Counted from the stretch's first letter, positions 8,508 through 17,946 are shown. The stretch is DNA of 64,000 bases from Clostridia bacterium (GCA_017533565.1 JAFXHU010000014.1:1-64000), one strand, 5' to 3'. Notes: generated from the sequence alone by a model not told the origin. Numbers and translations: made by a program.

Positions 8508-9062
8508 TCAGGAAATATATTCAAGCCTTCCCGTTGCGGAAAACAGCACGCCGCGATAGACTCCGTCGGGCTTTGCATCGTAGTTGCGCTTGATTTGCTC
8601 CGCCTCCGCAAGAGAATTGACGGTTACGGAGGTTGACATTATTTCGCCGTATTTATCAAACGCCTCCATAGTGACGCGGTATCTTTTGCTTTCGGTAACG
8701 GTTATATACGAGTTTATGCGCGCTCCGCTTTTTGAAAGAGATATGTGGCGGATTGCGATGCGAAGGCTTCGCTCTCTGAAGCCCTCGTCGAGATTGTCGT
8801 AAAGCTCCGCGGCAACGAGCCGTCCCTTGTCGGATATCATATAATAGCGCACGCCGTCAACCTCGTCGAAAAGCAAATGCTCGCTTGCGGCAAGCTGGCG
8901 AAGGCACTCGTCGTATTCAAGGGTTATGTCGTCGGTATTTTCCTGTAATATATCAATGATGGTTTCGTGCTCCAAGGGATAGCCGATATTATCCATCAAA
9001 AACAGAATAAACACCTTCATTTCGGTGGTGGTTTTAAGTTCAAATTCCTTATGCTTTTTCAT
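8508..9062 (-). CDS. DUF4364 family protein
   Basis: This protein of 184 aa (from the chosen start) belongs to DUF4364, a family restricted mainly to Clostridia. The N-terminal third (KVFILFLMDNIGYPLEHETI) looks like a winged helix, suggesting a DNA-binding or PadR-like regulator. The C-terminal half is predicted alpha/beta with alternating strands. I start at the ATG at 9062 because TTGGAG lies 8 bases upstream; an ATG 30 bases earlier has no such site. It lies just after the substrate-binding lipoprotein gene, and the hairpin at 9093-9116 lies between them. No target is known. Confidence 0.8.
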   Translation of the reverse strand: MKKHKEFELKTTTEMKVFILFLMDNIGYPLEHETIIDILQENTDDITLEYDECLRQLAASEHLLFDEVDGVRYYMISDKGRLVAAELYDNLDEGFRERSLRIAIRHISLSKSGARINSYITVTESKRYRVTMEAFDKYGEIMSTSVTVNSLAEAEQIKRNYDAKPDGVYRGVLFSATGRLEYIS

Positions 9063-9092
9063 TAATTGCTCCAAGTTGAAAAGTGCAAACAA

Positions 9093-9116
9093 CCGTGGAG
9101 AGCAAGCCCTCCACGG
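9093..9116 (-). terminator. Hairpin after the peptide-binding lipoprotein gene
   Basis: A perfect 8-bp stem CCGTGGAG / CTCCACGG with an 8-base loop. On the minus strand it is followed only by TTGTTT, so it may be a partial terminator, or an mRNA-stabilising hairpin that lets DUF4364 be read through. Confidence 0.5.
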
Positions 9117-9131
9117 TCGAAATCCCGCGTT

Positions 9132-10832
9132 TTATTCCTCGGGAAGGTATTTTTTGTAATTCTTAAGCTTTGTATCGGTGAAAATGACGTTTCCGAAGGC
9201 GTCAACAGCCACATTCTTCAGCTCCTTGCCCTCGAAGGAAACGGTTTGATTGAAGATTATCGGGCAGATGGGAAGCTCGGTGCAAAGGAGCTTTTCGGCA
9301 TCCGCGAGATATTTAGCCTCTTCCTCCCCGTTCATTCTAAATGCTCCGACGATAAGCTCGTCGTACTCCGCGGAGTACCAGCCCGAAACGTTTTTACGGG
9401 TAGAGTTGGTCGTAACGTCGTATCCGCCGCCGCCAAGGTTGGAGGAGAAGGCGGAAAGTCCGACGAAGGCGTCGGTGGAATAAAGCTGCCAATCAACGGC
9501 AAGAACGTCATACATACAGTTGCCGTAGGACGCTTCCTTGATAAGCCACTGTATTTCAGAGTCGGAAATCTGTATTTCCTGTACCACGGTATTAACAACT
9601 CCCGCGGTTTTTACGGTTACGTTAAAGCCAAGCTCGCGCCAAGCGGCGGTAACGAGCTCTGCAATCGCCTTGCTCTCCTCGTCGTTGTTTACGGTGAGGG
9701 TGAATGACTTGCTGATTCCGGTAAGGTCAACCTCGGCAAGAAGCTTCCTTGCCTGCTCAAGGTTGGCGGTAGTGTTGATAAGCGCATCGGAGGAACCACC
9801 CATAAAGTCGGGGATAAAGCCGTTAGCCGCCTTTCCGAGTCCAACGGCGGCGACGATAGCCTCTCTGTCAATAGCCATAGAGAGCGCCTGTCTTACCCTT
9901 GTGTCGGCAAAAAGAGGATTAGCGGTATTGAAAACGTAGCTGTAAACCGAGGTATCGTCGTAAACGGCGGTGGCATTTGCCCTGTCCTCTATTGCCGCGT
10001 CGCCCATATAGAATACGGCTTTATTCTCGATATCCGCGTAGGAAATCTCGATTTCCGCACCGTTAACGGTGAACTTTGCTTCAAGCTCGTTGGGCTTTAC
10101 CTTGTTATCGTAATCCTTTGCGGTGGGTTCCTGGTGATAGCCGACGTTTCTTCCGAGAGAGATAGTACCCGCGGCAAGGTCAAAGGTTTTAATCTTGAAC
10201 GGACCGTTAAATACCATAGTATTTACGGTTTTGGACCAGTAGGTGGGTGCGCTCTCCACGGTGGAGGACTTTACGGGAGATGCGGTAACCGACGCGAGAT
10301 TTTCAAGAAGACGGTTAACGTCCGCCCCCTCGCGATAGGTGATGGTAAGCTGATAATTTTCGGAGGCAACGATGCCGATATCCGAGATGGATACCAATCC
10401 GCTCTTTGCAGCGGCGGCGTTTTCAATATCGTAAAAAAGCGCAGCGGCGGGATTAGGACTTGCGGGGTTCAAAACCCTGTCACGGATAGCGTAAACGAAA
10501 TCAGCGGCGCAGACGCGGCTGTCATCCGACCAGTAGCTTTCGCGAAGGTCGATTACAATCGTACGCTCCTCCTCGTTGATTTTGTATTTTTTTGCAGCCG
10601 CCTTTTCAAGCTTTCCCTTTTCGTTAACACGGAAAAGAGGCTCGTAAAGAAGGCTCATAAGCTGGTCGGCGTTGCTGTCGGCGTAGTAATCGGTGGGGTC
10701 GAAATCGTACACCATATTTCCGAGATATACGTTTATCGTAGCACCCGGATGCTTTGTAGCGCAGCCCGTGAAAAGCGAAAGCGCACCGAGCATCAAAGTT
10801 ACCGCCAAAATCAAACTCAAAATTCTTTTCAT
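9132..10832 (-). CDS. ABC transporter substrate-binding lipoprotein, OppA/DppA type
   Basis: This 566-aa extracytoplasmic protein has a lipoprotein signal peptide with the lipobox ending at Cys24 (LSLFTGC). The mature part follows SBP_bac_5: an early binding-domain pattern (DFDPTDYYADSNADQLMSLL), the family signature around residues 310-330 (ADTRVRQALSMAIDREAI), and a C-terminal lobe. It would capture oligopeptides or similar ligands outside the membrane. No permease or ATPase gene is nearby, so it is an orphan that must use a transporter encoded elsewhere, or act as a sensor. The length is normal and the start follows GGAGGAAAT. Confidence 0.9.
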   Translation of the reverse strand: MKRILSLILAVTLMLGALSLFTGCATKHPGATINVYLGNMVYDFDPTDYYADSNADQLMSLLYEPLFRVNEKGKLEKAAAKKYKINEEERTIVIDLRESYWSDDSRVCAADFVYAIRDRVLNPASPNPAAALFYDIENAAAAKSGLVSISDIGIVASENYQLTITYREGADVNRLLENLASVTASPVKSSTVESAPTYWSKTVNTMVFNGPFKIKTFDLAAGTISLGRNVGYHQEPTAKDYDNKVKPNELEAKFTVNGAEIEISYADIENKAVFYMGDAAIEDRANATAVYDDTSVYSYVFNTANPLFADTRVRQALSMAIDREAIVAAVGLGKAANGFIPDFMGGSSDALINTTANLEQARKLLAEVDLTGISKSFTLTVNNDEESKAIAELVTAAWRELGFNVTVKTAGVVNTVVQEIQISDSEIQWLIKEASYGNCMYDVLAVDWQLYSTDAFVGLSAFSSNLGGGGYDVTTNSTRKNVSGWYSAEYDELIVGAFRMNGEEEAKYLADAEKLLCTELPICPIIFNQTVSFEGKELKNVAVDAFGNVIFTDTKLKNYKKYLPEE

Positions 10833-11063
10833 ATTTCCTCCACGAAGGTTATGTATTATAATTCCTTATAATTTTAACACATATCCGCGCATTTTTCAAT
10901 CATAAAATGCACGCCTTTCAATTTTCGTTGTATTTGCACAAAAGCGCGGCTCTACTTTTGTTTACATTTTACGCGCGTTAAACATTTAATGCGGGCGAAT
11001 ACGGCGCGCAAATTCGGGAATAATTGGAAGGAAGAAAAAAGCAAAGCCCAAAACGGAGGAAAA

Positions 11064-11936
11064 ATGGAGAAATACGTTATAAAAAACGAGTTCAGGGGGG
11101 ATAACAGCGACCTTGCACTCGAAAGAAGGAAGGCAGACACCGATATTGCGGGGGTGGAATACCGCAAGGAGCGCGCGGACATAGGCTTTTGGGAGAAATT
11201 GAGAATTACCTCCGAGGAGGGCGCGCGGTCGATAGATAGACCGATGGGCATTTACGACACGCTTACCCTTCCACGAATTTGCGAGCTTGACTGCGACGAA
11301 ATCGACGATGCAAAAAACGAGGTGGCAAAGGGGCTTTGCAGAATTTGCGACGCCTGCGAGATAAATCCCGAGCGCATTCTCGTCGTAGGTCTTGGCAATT
11401 CGGAGCTTACGCCCGATGCGATAGGTGCATTTTCGGCAAGGGAGGTTGCACCGACGATGCACATAAAGCGAGAGGACAGGCAGCTGTTTTATTCGCTCGA
11501 ATGCTCCGAGATTGCCGTAATCACGCCCGGGGTTACGTCGAAAAGCGGTCTTGACGCCGCACAGGTCGCAGCCTCCGTATGCGAGTGGCTCCGTCCCGAC
11601 GTGGTTTTTGCAATCGACGCTCTTGCGGCGGGGTCACCGTCAAGGCTCGGCACTACGGTGCAAATATGCAGCACGGGTATTCAGCCCGGGTCGGGAGTAG
11701 GCAACGGAAGGCTCGAAATAAGTCAAAGCACGCTCGGCGTGCCGGTTGTGGCAATCGGTGTGCCGACGGTTATAAATTCGCAGCTTTTCGTGGTTGAAAA
11801 CGGCGAGGCGCGCGCTCCCAAAAAATCCGAGGGAATGTTTCTTTGTCCGAGATTTATCGACGAAACGGTGAAGAAGGCGGCGAAAATCATCGGAGGCGGA
11901 ATAAATCAGGCCTTTGGCCTTGAGCTTTATTATTGA
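11064..11936 (+). CDS. gpr: GPR germination endopeptidase
   Basis: This 290-aa protein is the A25-family protease GPR, which degrades small acid-soluble proteins when spores germinate. Recognisable parts are the cleavable N-terminal propeptide (DLALERRKADTDI), the core ILVVGLGNSELTPDAIG, and the signature around IDALAAGSPSRLGTTVQI. It is made as a zymogen in the forespore. I start at the ATG at 11064 behind CGGAGGA; an earlier in-frame ATG has no binding site. Upstream, GAATA at 10997 and GAATAAT at 11018 could form a forespore (sigma-G) promoter, but this is weak. Its presence argues that the organism forms spores. Confidence 0.95.
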   Translation: MEKYVIKNEFRGDNSDLALERRKADTDIAGVEYRKERADIGFWEKLRITSEEGARSIDRPMGIYDTLTLPRICELDCDEIDDAKNEVAKGLCRICDACEINPERILVVGLGNSELTPDAIGAFSAREVAPTMHIKREDRQLFYSLECSEIAVITPGVTSKSGLDAAQVAASVCEWLRPDVVFAIDALAAGSPSRLGTTVQICSTGIQPGSGVGNGRLEISQSTLGVPVVAIGVPTVINSQLFVVENGEARAPKKSEGMFLCPRFIDETVKKAAKIIGGGINQAFGLELYY

Positions 11937-11961
11937 CAAGGCGTGCTTTTGGTGGTAGAAT
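11933..11961 (+). promoter_or_regulatory. Promoter of NUDIX hydrolase gene
   Basis: TTGACA (11933-11938), a 17-base spacer, TAGAAT (11956-11961). The -35 overlaps the last codons of gpr, so the NUDIX gene can be expressed in vegetative cells independently of the spore gene. Confidence 0.8.
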
Positions 11962-11989
11962 AGAGAAAATTCACACCTTGGAGGCACAG

Positions 11990-12529
11990 ATGAAGCTTGA
12001 GGAAACCTTCGTAAGCAGAGAGGAAATATACAAGGGCAGCGTTTTACACGTCGTAAGGGACGAAATCAGGCTGCCAAACGGAGAAAGCTCGCACAGGGAG
12101 TTTTGTCTTCATATGGGTGCGGTTTGCGTTATTCCCATAACAGACGACGGCAGGGTGGTTATGGAGAGGCAATACAGATACGCCCACGAAAGAGTTTTCT
12201 TTGAAATCCCCGCGGGAAAGCTTGAAGCACCCGACGAGGACCCCGAGGAGGCGGCAAGGCGAGAGCTTCTCGAGGAGACGGGTGCGGTAGCCGAAAAAAT
12301 CACCTATCTCGGAAGGCTCGATACAACCCCCGCGCTCATAAGAGAGAAAATTCATATGTACCTTGCCGAGGGTCTTACCTTCGGAGAAAGACAGCTTGAC
12401 AAGGACGAGTTTATAAACGTGGAGCTTGTTCCTCTTACCGAGCTTGTCGATATGGTAATGCGCGGCGAGATTTGCGACGGAAAGACGCAGATTGCGATTT
12501 TAAAGGCGGCAAGGCTCAAGGACATATAA
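11990..12529 (+). CDS. NUDIX hydrolase, ADP-ribose pyrophosphatase type
   Basis: This 179-aa protein has a full NUDIX box: GKLEAPDEDPEEAARRELLEE followed by TGAV. The part before it (VVMERQYRYAHERVFFEIPAG) is the usual lead-in of ADP-ribose pyrophosphatases. It should cleave ADP-ribose to AMP and ribose 5-phosphate, using Mg2+ bound by the box glutamates. I start at the ATG at 11990 behind TTGGAGG, consistent with the promoter just upstream. Length and motif order are normal. A different nucleoside-diphosphate substrate cannot be excluded. Confidence 0.88.
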   Translation: MKLEETFVSREEIYKGSVLHVVRDEIRLPNGESSHREFCLHMGAVCVIPITDDGRVVMERQYRYAHERVFFEIPAGKLEAPDEDPEEAARRELLEETGAVAEKITYLGRLDTTPALIREKIHMYLAEGLTFGERQLDKDEFINVELVPLTELVDMVMRGEICDGKTQIAILKAARLKDI

Positions 12530-12568
12530 TGTAAATAATAGTTTGCATTTTAGAATGTATTACGGTGA

Positions 12569-12590
12569 TTAGTCCCACCCCGTGTTAAAT
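12569..12590 (+). repeat. 3'-UTR motif, copy 1
   Basis: The 17 bases CCCACCCCGTGTTAAAT (12574-12590) recur exactly on the opposite strand at 62552-62568. ATTA precedes both copies, two bases upstream. In both places the motif lies between a stop codon and a terminator hairpin, on the sense strand. Function unknown. Confidence 0.6.
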
Positions 12591-12604
12591 TATTTGGCAA
12601 AAAT

Positions 12605-12640
12605 CCCCCACACCAAAAAGTGTGGGGGATTTTATTTTTT
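12605..12640 (+). terminator. Rho-independent terminator after NUDIX gene
   Basis: Stem CCCCCACAC / GTGTGGGGG (12605-12613 with 12620-12628), loop CAAAAA, then a T-rich tail. It can also work for the converging obg transcript, because the opposite side is A-rich. Confidence 0.85.
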
Positions 12641-12681
12641 TGCATTTTACCTATAAAATACAGTCTGGCTTTACCTATCCG

Positions 12682-13965
12682 TTAATATACAAATTCAAAC
12701 TCAAAATCGTACATATTAACCGTATCGCCCTCCTCTATTCCCGCCTTGCGAAGCTTATCAAAGACTCCGTTTTTGGCAAGGACGCGCTGGAAAAAGCTTA
12801 AGGATTCGTAGTCGGAGAAGTTAATCTGCCCCATAAAGTTGTAAAGCCATTCGCCCTCCACGTAGAATTTGTTTCCTTCGCGGCGGATATGGGTTTCACG
12901 GACTCCCGCGGAGCTTGTTACAGCCTCCTCCTCGGGGGTGATTTCGGTTTCATATACGGTAAGGGGCGGAAGCTCCTCAAGTGCGCTTGCGGTAATGCGG
13001 ACAAGCTCGTCAAGATTTTCGCCCGTATAGGCGGAAACGTAGATAACCCGTCTTCCAAGCTCTCTTGCGCGTGCCTCAAAGCGTTCAAGGATACCGCTTT
13101 CCCTATCGACCGAGTCGATTTTGTTTGCAACCATAATTTGCGGACGGGTTGCAAGCTCGGGGGAATATTTTTTAAGCTCGTTATCTATTTTGTCTATATC
13201 CTCAAGGGGGTCGCGTCCGTCCGTGCCCGCAATATCGACGACGTGGAGCAGAAGCCTGCATCTATCGACGTGGCGAAGGAATGCGTGACCGAGTCCAAGA
13301 CCGTCGGACGCGCCCTCGATAAGTCCCGGAATATCTGCGGCGAGGAAGCCCCTGCCCTCCCCTACCCTTACTACGCCGAGGTTGGGAGATAGGGTTGTGA
13401 AGTGGTAGTTTGCGATTTTAGGCTTTGCAGAGGATATTTCCGAGAGAATAGAGGATTTTCCAACGTTGGGAAAGCCGATAAGTCCGACCTCCGCAAGCAT
13501 TTTAAGCTCCAGCACTACCTCTCTTTCCTCTCCCTTCGTTCCGCTTTTTGCAAAGCGGGGGATTTGTCGGGTGGGGGTTGCGAAATGGCGGTTACCCCAG
13601 CCTCCGCGTCCGCCCTTACAAAGGACGTATTCGCTCGCATTTGCCATATCGAAGATGATTTTTCCGCTTTCGGCATCTTTTATGAGCGTACCCGCGGGCA
13701 CGAGAATTACGACGTCGGCACCGTTTTTGCCGTGCATTTTTCCGCCCTTGCCGTTTTCGCCGTTTTCGGCGACGAATTTTCTTTTGTATCTGAAGGCGAG
13801 GAGGGTATTCGCTCCCTCGTCGATACGGAATATGATGCTTCCGCCCCTTCCGCCGTCGCCGCCGTCGGGCCCTCCCGCGGCAACGTATTTTTCACGGTGA
13901 AAGGAGACGGCTCCGTTTCCGCCGTCGCCCGCCTTTACATAAATTTTGATATTGTCTATAAACAT
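12682..13965 (-). CDS. obgE: GTPase Obg
   Basis: This 427-aa ribosome-associated GTPase is essential in most bacteria and takes part in 50S assembly and stress signalling. It has the glycine-rich Obg fold (residues 1 to about 158), a G domain with the P-loop GFPNVGKSS near residue 165 and NKID further on, and the C-terminal OCT domain found in Firmicutes homologues. The length is typical. It is the last gene of the minus-strand der-obg pair, 18 bases after der. Confidence 0.96.
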   Translation of the reverse strand: MFIDNIKIYVKAGDGGNGAVSFHREKYVAAGGPDGGDGGRGGSIIFRIDEGANTLLAFRYKRKFVAENGENGKGGKMHGKNGADVVILVPAGTLIKDAESGKIIFDMANASEYVLCKGGRGGWGNRHFATPTRQIPRFAKSGTKGEEREVVLELKMLAEVGLIGFPNVGKSSILSEISSAKPKIANYHFTTLSPNLGVVRVGEGRGFLAADIPGLIEGASDGLGLGHAFLRHVDRCRLLLHVVDIAGTDGRDPLEDIDKIDNELKKYSPELATRPQIMVANKIDSVDRESGILERFEARARELGRRVIYVSAYTGENLDELVRITASALEELPPLTVYETEITPEEEAVTSSAGVRETHIRREGNKFYVEGEWLYNFMGQINFSDYESLSFFQRVLAKNGVFDKLRKAGIEEGDTVNMYDFEFEFVY

Positions 13966-13983
13966 TGCGGCTCTCCTTTCGGA

Positions 13984-15321
13984 TTACATACCTGTGGTTT
14001 CGTCGCCCTTTTGCCTTACAACCATACGTATGGGCGTGCCCGAAAAGCCGAAGGTGTCACGCAGACAGTTTTCAAGATACCTTCGGTAGGAGAAGTGGAA
14101 AAGCTCCTCCGAATTACAGAAAACAACGAAGGTTGGCGGTGCAACCGAGGTTTGTGTCATATAGTAGATTTTAAGGCGCTTTCCCTTGTCAGACGGGGGC
14201 TGGACGCGTATCGTTGCATCGGCAAGAAGGTCGTTAAGCATACCCGTGGTAACTCTTTTATGCGACTGCTCGTAAACCGAGTTAATAAGCTCGTAAATAT
14301 GGGCGCAGCGCTGTCCCGTAAGGGCGGAAACGTAGATAATGGGAGCATACGGCATATATGAAAGCGCGGTGCGTATTTCCTTGTTAAAGGTATTGACGGT
14401 GGTGTTATCCTTTTCAACGGTATCCCATTTGTTGATAACTATGATTACCGCCTTTCCCGCCTCGTGAGCTATGCCCGCGATTTTCTCGTCCTGCTCGGTT
14501 ACGCCGTCCTGTGCATCAATCATAAGCAGGCAGACGTCGGCACGCTCCACCGCCATATTGGCGCGAAGCACGCTGAATTTTTCAATTCTGTCCTCCACCT
14601 TCGAATGGCGGCGAATGCCCGCGGTATCGATAAAGTTATAAGCTCCGTACCGATTTTCCACACGAGTGTCAACCGCGTCGCGCGTAGTGCCCGCAATGTC
14701 GGAGACGATAACGCGCTCCTCCCCGCACATACGGTTAATAATGGAGGATTTGCCCGCATTCGGCTTTCCGATTACGGCAACGTTGATAACGCCCTCCTCA
14801 TCCTCCTCGTTTTCGTCAAAGCGGCATTCCTCCACGATAGCGTCGAGAAGGTCACCCGTTCCAGAGCCGTGCAAGGAGGAAAGAGCGATAGGCTCTCGGT
14901 CAAAGCCAAGCTCGTAAAACTCGTAAAACTCAAAGGGCAAATCACCGACGCGGTCGATTTTGTTTACCGCAACGACGATAGGCTTTCCCGATTTTTTAAG
15001 CATAATCGCGATGTCGCGGTCATCGGCGAGAAGTCCCGCGCGAATGTCGCACATAAAAACGATAACGTCAGCGCTTGCGATGGCGATTTCCGCCTGGTTA
15101 CGCATTTGCTTCAGGATTGTATCATCGCTTTTCGGCTCAATACCGCCCGTATCGACGAGAATAAAGCGATGCTCGCACCACTCCGCCTCCGCATAGATAC
15201 GGTCGCGGGTAACGCCCGGGGTGTCCTCCACGATAGAGCGACGCTCTCCGATAAGCTTGTTAAACAGGGTGCTTTTTCCAACGTTGGGGCGTCCAACGAT
15301 AGCAACGATAGGTTTTGACAT
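13984..15321 (-). CDS. der: Ribosome assembly GTPase Der (EngA)
   Basis: This 445-aa protein has two G domains in tandem, the hallmark of Der: the first P-loop GRPNVGKST at residues 10-18 and the second, GKPNAGKSS, near residue 180, each followed by DTPG/DIAG and NKxD motifs, then a KH-like C-terminal domain. It acts in 50S subunit maturation. I prefer the ATG at 15321; a GTG nine bases upstream is too close to its AAGGGAAG site. It lies between the DUF512 radical SAM gene and obg, an order common in Clostridia. Confidence 0.96.
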   Translation of the reverse strand: MSKPIVAIVGRPNVGKSTLFNKLIGERRSIVEDTPGVTRDRIYAEAEWCEHRFILVDTGGIEPKSDDTILKQMRNQAEIAIASADVIVFMCDIRAGLLADDRDIAIMLKKSGKPIVVAVNKIDRVGDLPFEFYEFYELGFDREPIALSSLHGSGTGDLLDAIVEECRFDENEEDEEGVINVAVIGKPNAGKSSIINRMCGEERVIVSDIAGTTRDAVDTRVENRYGAYNFIDTAGIRRHSKVEDRIEKFSVLRANMAVERADVCLLMIDAQDGVTEQDEKIAGIAHEAGKAVIIVINKWDTVEKDNTTVNTFNKEIRTALSYMPYAPIIYVSALTGQRCAHIYELINSVYEQSHKRVTTGMLNDLLADATIRVQPPSDKGKRLKIYYMTQTSVAPPTFVVFCNSEELFHFSYRRYLENCLRDTFGFSGTPIRMVVRQKGDETTGM

Positions 15322-15339
15322 TTTTATCACTTCCCTTCT

Positions 15340-16653
15340 TTAATTTAACGAAACGCCGAGTATTGCCTCAAGGAAGCAGAGCCCGTCGTTTGTAACGGTG
15401 GCAACGTGCTGTCCGAGGAGTTCAGAAAGCTCGGACAGACTCATTCCGCAGAGGAACAAATCGTCGCCGTGACGAAGGCAGGACGAGGGTAAAAGGAGAA
15501 GGTCGCACTTTGGCATATCCCTCGTTTGCTCGTATATATCCTTTCCCGTGAGAAGTCCCGAAACGGTGACGCTCTCTCCGAAGAAATTGTTTACAATTTT
15601 TACCGCCTCTACGGTAAGACCGTCAAAGGCGTTCGTGATTTTTTCGGCATACTCGGACATCATACCGTAGGATGCCTCACCCGTAACTACGCAAACGCGG
15701 CGGGGCGAGGAAATCTTAATCTCGCGGGCGAGCGAAAGCGCGGAGTCAAGCTCGTCCGAAAAGCTGCGAAGCATTCCGACTCCGTTTTCAATTTGGGTAT
15801 ATTCCTCGTAGTACTCGTTTGACGGAATTGGCATTTCCGCCTTTAAATAAAGCTCGTCGGCGGCAAAGAACTGTCGCGAGCCAAAGTGGGCGTACTGTAT
15901 TTTTGCAAATTCGTCAACGGCTTCGATTACCGCACGTGCCTCCTCGCGCGAAAAATCGGTGAGAGGATAGAGTCCTTCGCGGTGCTTTGTAAGTCCAGCG
16001 GGAACAACCGACACGCTTTCCAAATTCGGGTAATAATTCATAAGGTCGGAAAGGGTGCGGCGAAGCTCGTCACCGTCGTTGACTCCGCGGCAAAGCACGA
16101 TTTGACCGTGCATAATCAGCCCCGCGCTTTTGAAATCGTCAAGATAGCGAAGCACGTCGCCCGCAAAGCGGTTTTTCATCATTTTTACGCGAAGCTCGGG
16201 ATTTGTGGTATGAATAGAGATATTGACGGGAGAAATTCGCATTTTGATAATGCGCTCCACGTCCTTGTCCTTCATATTTGTAAGGGTAACGTAGTTACCG
16301 TGGATAAAGGAAAGGCGGGAATCGTCATCCTTAAAGTATATGGACTCGCGCATACCCTCGGGATTTTGGTCGATAAAGCAGAAAATGCACTGATTGGTGC
16401 AGGAATGCTTTTTGTCCATCAGGGGAGTTTCAAACTCCAAGCCGAGGTCGTCGTATTCGTCCTTTTTGATTTTTACCTTGTATTCCCCCTTTTTGCCTAT
16501 CAGGGCGAGGGTTATTTTCGTATCGGTAAGGTAGAAGCGGTAGTCGAGGACGTCGTTTATCTCGTTTCCGTTGATGGACACGAGAACGTCACCGCTTTTT
16601 ATTTTCTTTTTTTCGGCAATAGAACGCGGCAGGACGCCCGTAATTTTAACCAT
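15340..16653 (-). CDS. DUF512 PDZ-radical SAM protein
   Basis: This 437-aa protein has an N-terminal PDZ-like domain (residues 1 to about 60), a radical SAM cluster C85-x3-C89-x2-C92 (HSCTNQCIFCFIDQNP), a radical SAM barrel, and the DUF512 domain in the last third. It belongs to the TIGR03279-like group. The fold predicts an iron-sulfur SAM-cleaving enzyme; the substrate is unknown. It lies directly upstream of der on the same strand, as in many Clostridia, which suggests a link to ribosome or tRNA biology. Confidence 0.9.
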   Translation of the reverse strand: MVKITGVLPRSIAEKKKIKSGDVLVSINGNEINDVLDYRFYLTDTKITLALIGKKGEYKVKIKKDEYDDLGLEFETPLMDKKHSCTNQCIFCFIDQNPEGMRESIYFKDDDSRLSFIHGNYVTLTNMKDKDVERIIKMRISPVNISIHTTNPELRVKMMKNRFAGDVLRYLDDFKSAGLIMHGQIVLCRGVNDGDELRRTLSDLMNYYPNLESVSVVPAGLTKHREGLYPLTDFSREEARAVIEAVDEFAKIQYAHFGSRQFFAADELYLKAEMPIPSNEYYEEYTQIENGVGMLRSFSDELDSALSLAREIKISSPRRVCVVTGEASYGMMSEYAEKITNAFDGLTVEAVKIVNNFFGESVTVSGLLTGKDIYEQTRDMPKCDLLLLPSSCLRHGDDLFLCGMSLSELSELLGQHVATVTNDGLCFLEAILGVSLN

Positions 16654-16654
16654 T

Positions 16655-17164
16655 TTACGCTTCCTTTCGGTCTTTTTCGGAGTTGTTTTTGTTTTTTACT
16701 CTGCTCACGGTTAAAAATATCGCGAAAAGCGCGGCAAGAGCAATCAGGTAGAACAGTATAAAGCCGCCCACGTCAATCCAAACGTCATCGATAGACGGTC
16801 CGCGCTCCGAGAAGCGCTGTATCGTTTCATCGGTAAAGCCGACGAAAAACGGTGTTAAGGCAAAGAGTGCAAGCGTTTTCGGACGGCGCTTGGTAAAAAG
16901 CATAAGATAGAGCGCAAGCTCCACGCCGAGAAGCCCGTATTCGGTAAAGTGGGCAATTTTTCTTATATATTCCTCAACGAAGCTCTCCGCCTTGCTGTCA
17001 TCGGGGAGAATTTCAACGATTATATCCTTTACGGTGTCGCTTTGCTCGGAGGATTTTTCGGGAGGGAGCATAGAATTTACGAATATAAAAAGTACAGTAC
17101 CGATAATAACGGCAAGCAAAAGGCACTGCAGGATTTTCATAAGCGTCGGCTTTGTGATAGTCAT
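16655..17164 (-). CDS. VanZ family membrane protein
   Basis: This 169-aa protein has about four membrane helices (near residues 10-28, 68-90, 97-112 and 130-152) and the VanZ signatures KIAHFTEYGLLG and GFTDETIQRFSERGPSIDDVWID. VanZ-like proteins are linked to low-level teicoplanin resistance and envelope homeostasis, but there is no vanA/vanB cluster here, so the role is unknown. The start codon overlaps the previous stop (TAATG), so it is probably translated together with the Sel1 protein. Confidence 0.88.
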   Translation of the reverse strand: MTITKPTLMKILQCLLLAVIIGTVLFIFVNSMLPPEKSSEQSDTVKDIIVEILPDDSKAESFVEEYIRKIAHFTEYGLLGVELALYLMLFTKRRPKTLALFALTPFFVGFTDETIQRFSERGPSIDDVWIDVGGFILFYLIALAALFAIFLTVSRVKNKNNSEKDRKEA

Positions 17165-17946
17165 TATTTTCTGCCTCCCCCGAGTCTTTCGGTTTTGCGG
17201 ATTGCCTCAACACGCCGCGGGTCAAGCTTATCGAGCATATACGGCGCTTCGGTGGAGAGATACGCCATAGCCTCCGCAGACCCCTCCGCGGCAGCCAAGA
17301 GCATAAGGTTGTTGGCGCGCTCGAGATTAAACTCGGTGCCAAGACCGTCAAGAAAGCAGCGGGCGTAAAGGTATTTGCTTTGCACCGCAAGCTCCTCCAC
17401 GTAATCACCGCCGTGACGCGCCGCCATACGGAAATATTCAAAGGCGGTGCGAGGGTCAAAGCGGACGGCGCGGATGCGCAGCTCCTCGTCCTCCTCCATT
17501 TCGGGTATGTCACCCTCAAGCACGGCAAGCGGGTCGCGAAATTCGGGCGTGTGATACGGAAGCAGAGAAATCGATATTATATCCGGCTCAAAAACCGAGC
17601 CGAGGGTATATGATACTCCGAGGTAGAGCTGTGCCTCTATGATATCCATATCGGCGGCGTCGGTCATATACTCTATACATTTTCGGTAATCCCGCTTTAC
17701 ACCCTCTCCGTGAAGGTACATAACGGCAAGGTTGTACGCCGCCTCTCCGACGTATCCGACGGCAAAGGAGAAAAAGCTTTTTGCCTCGGCGGGATTTTTT
17801 TCCACACCGATGCCCTTTAAAAGCATATATCCGTAGTGGAATGCCGCCTCAGCATCACCCTCGGCAGCACCCTCGTAAAAATGCCGCGCCGCCTCCGCGT
17901 AACGTCCGTCAAGATACAGGACGACACCCGTTTTTACGTCGTACAT
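17164..17946 (-). CDS. Sel1-repeat (TPR-like) protein
   Basis: This 260-aa cytosolic protein is built of Sel1-type helical repeats: GRYAEAARHFYEGAAEGDAE, then AAFHYGYMLLKGIGVEKNP, AAYNLAVMYLHGEGVKRDY, and more degenerate copies to the C-terminus. Such repeats form a protein-binding solenoid; the partner is unknown. I chose the second ATG (17946) because AAGGGAG lies about 7 bases upstream of it, while it almost touches the first ATG at 17952. It is coupled to the vanZ-like gene by a one-base overlap. Confidence 0.8.
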   Translation of the reverse strand: MYDVKTGVVLYLDGRYAEAARHFYEGAAEGDAEAAFHYGYMLLKGIGVEKNPAEAKSFFSFAVGYVGEAAYNLAVMYLHGEGVKRDYRKCIEYMTDAADMDIIEAQLYLGVSYTLGSVFEPDIISISLLPYHTPEFRDPLAVLEGDIPEMEEDEELRIRAVRFDPRTAFEYFRMAARHGGDYVEELAVQSKYLYARCFLDGLGTEFNLERANNLMLLAAAEGSAEAMAYLSTEAPYMLDKLDPRRVEAIRKTERLGGGRK

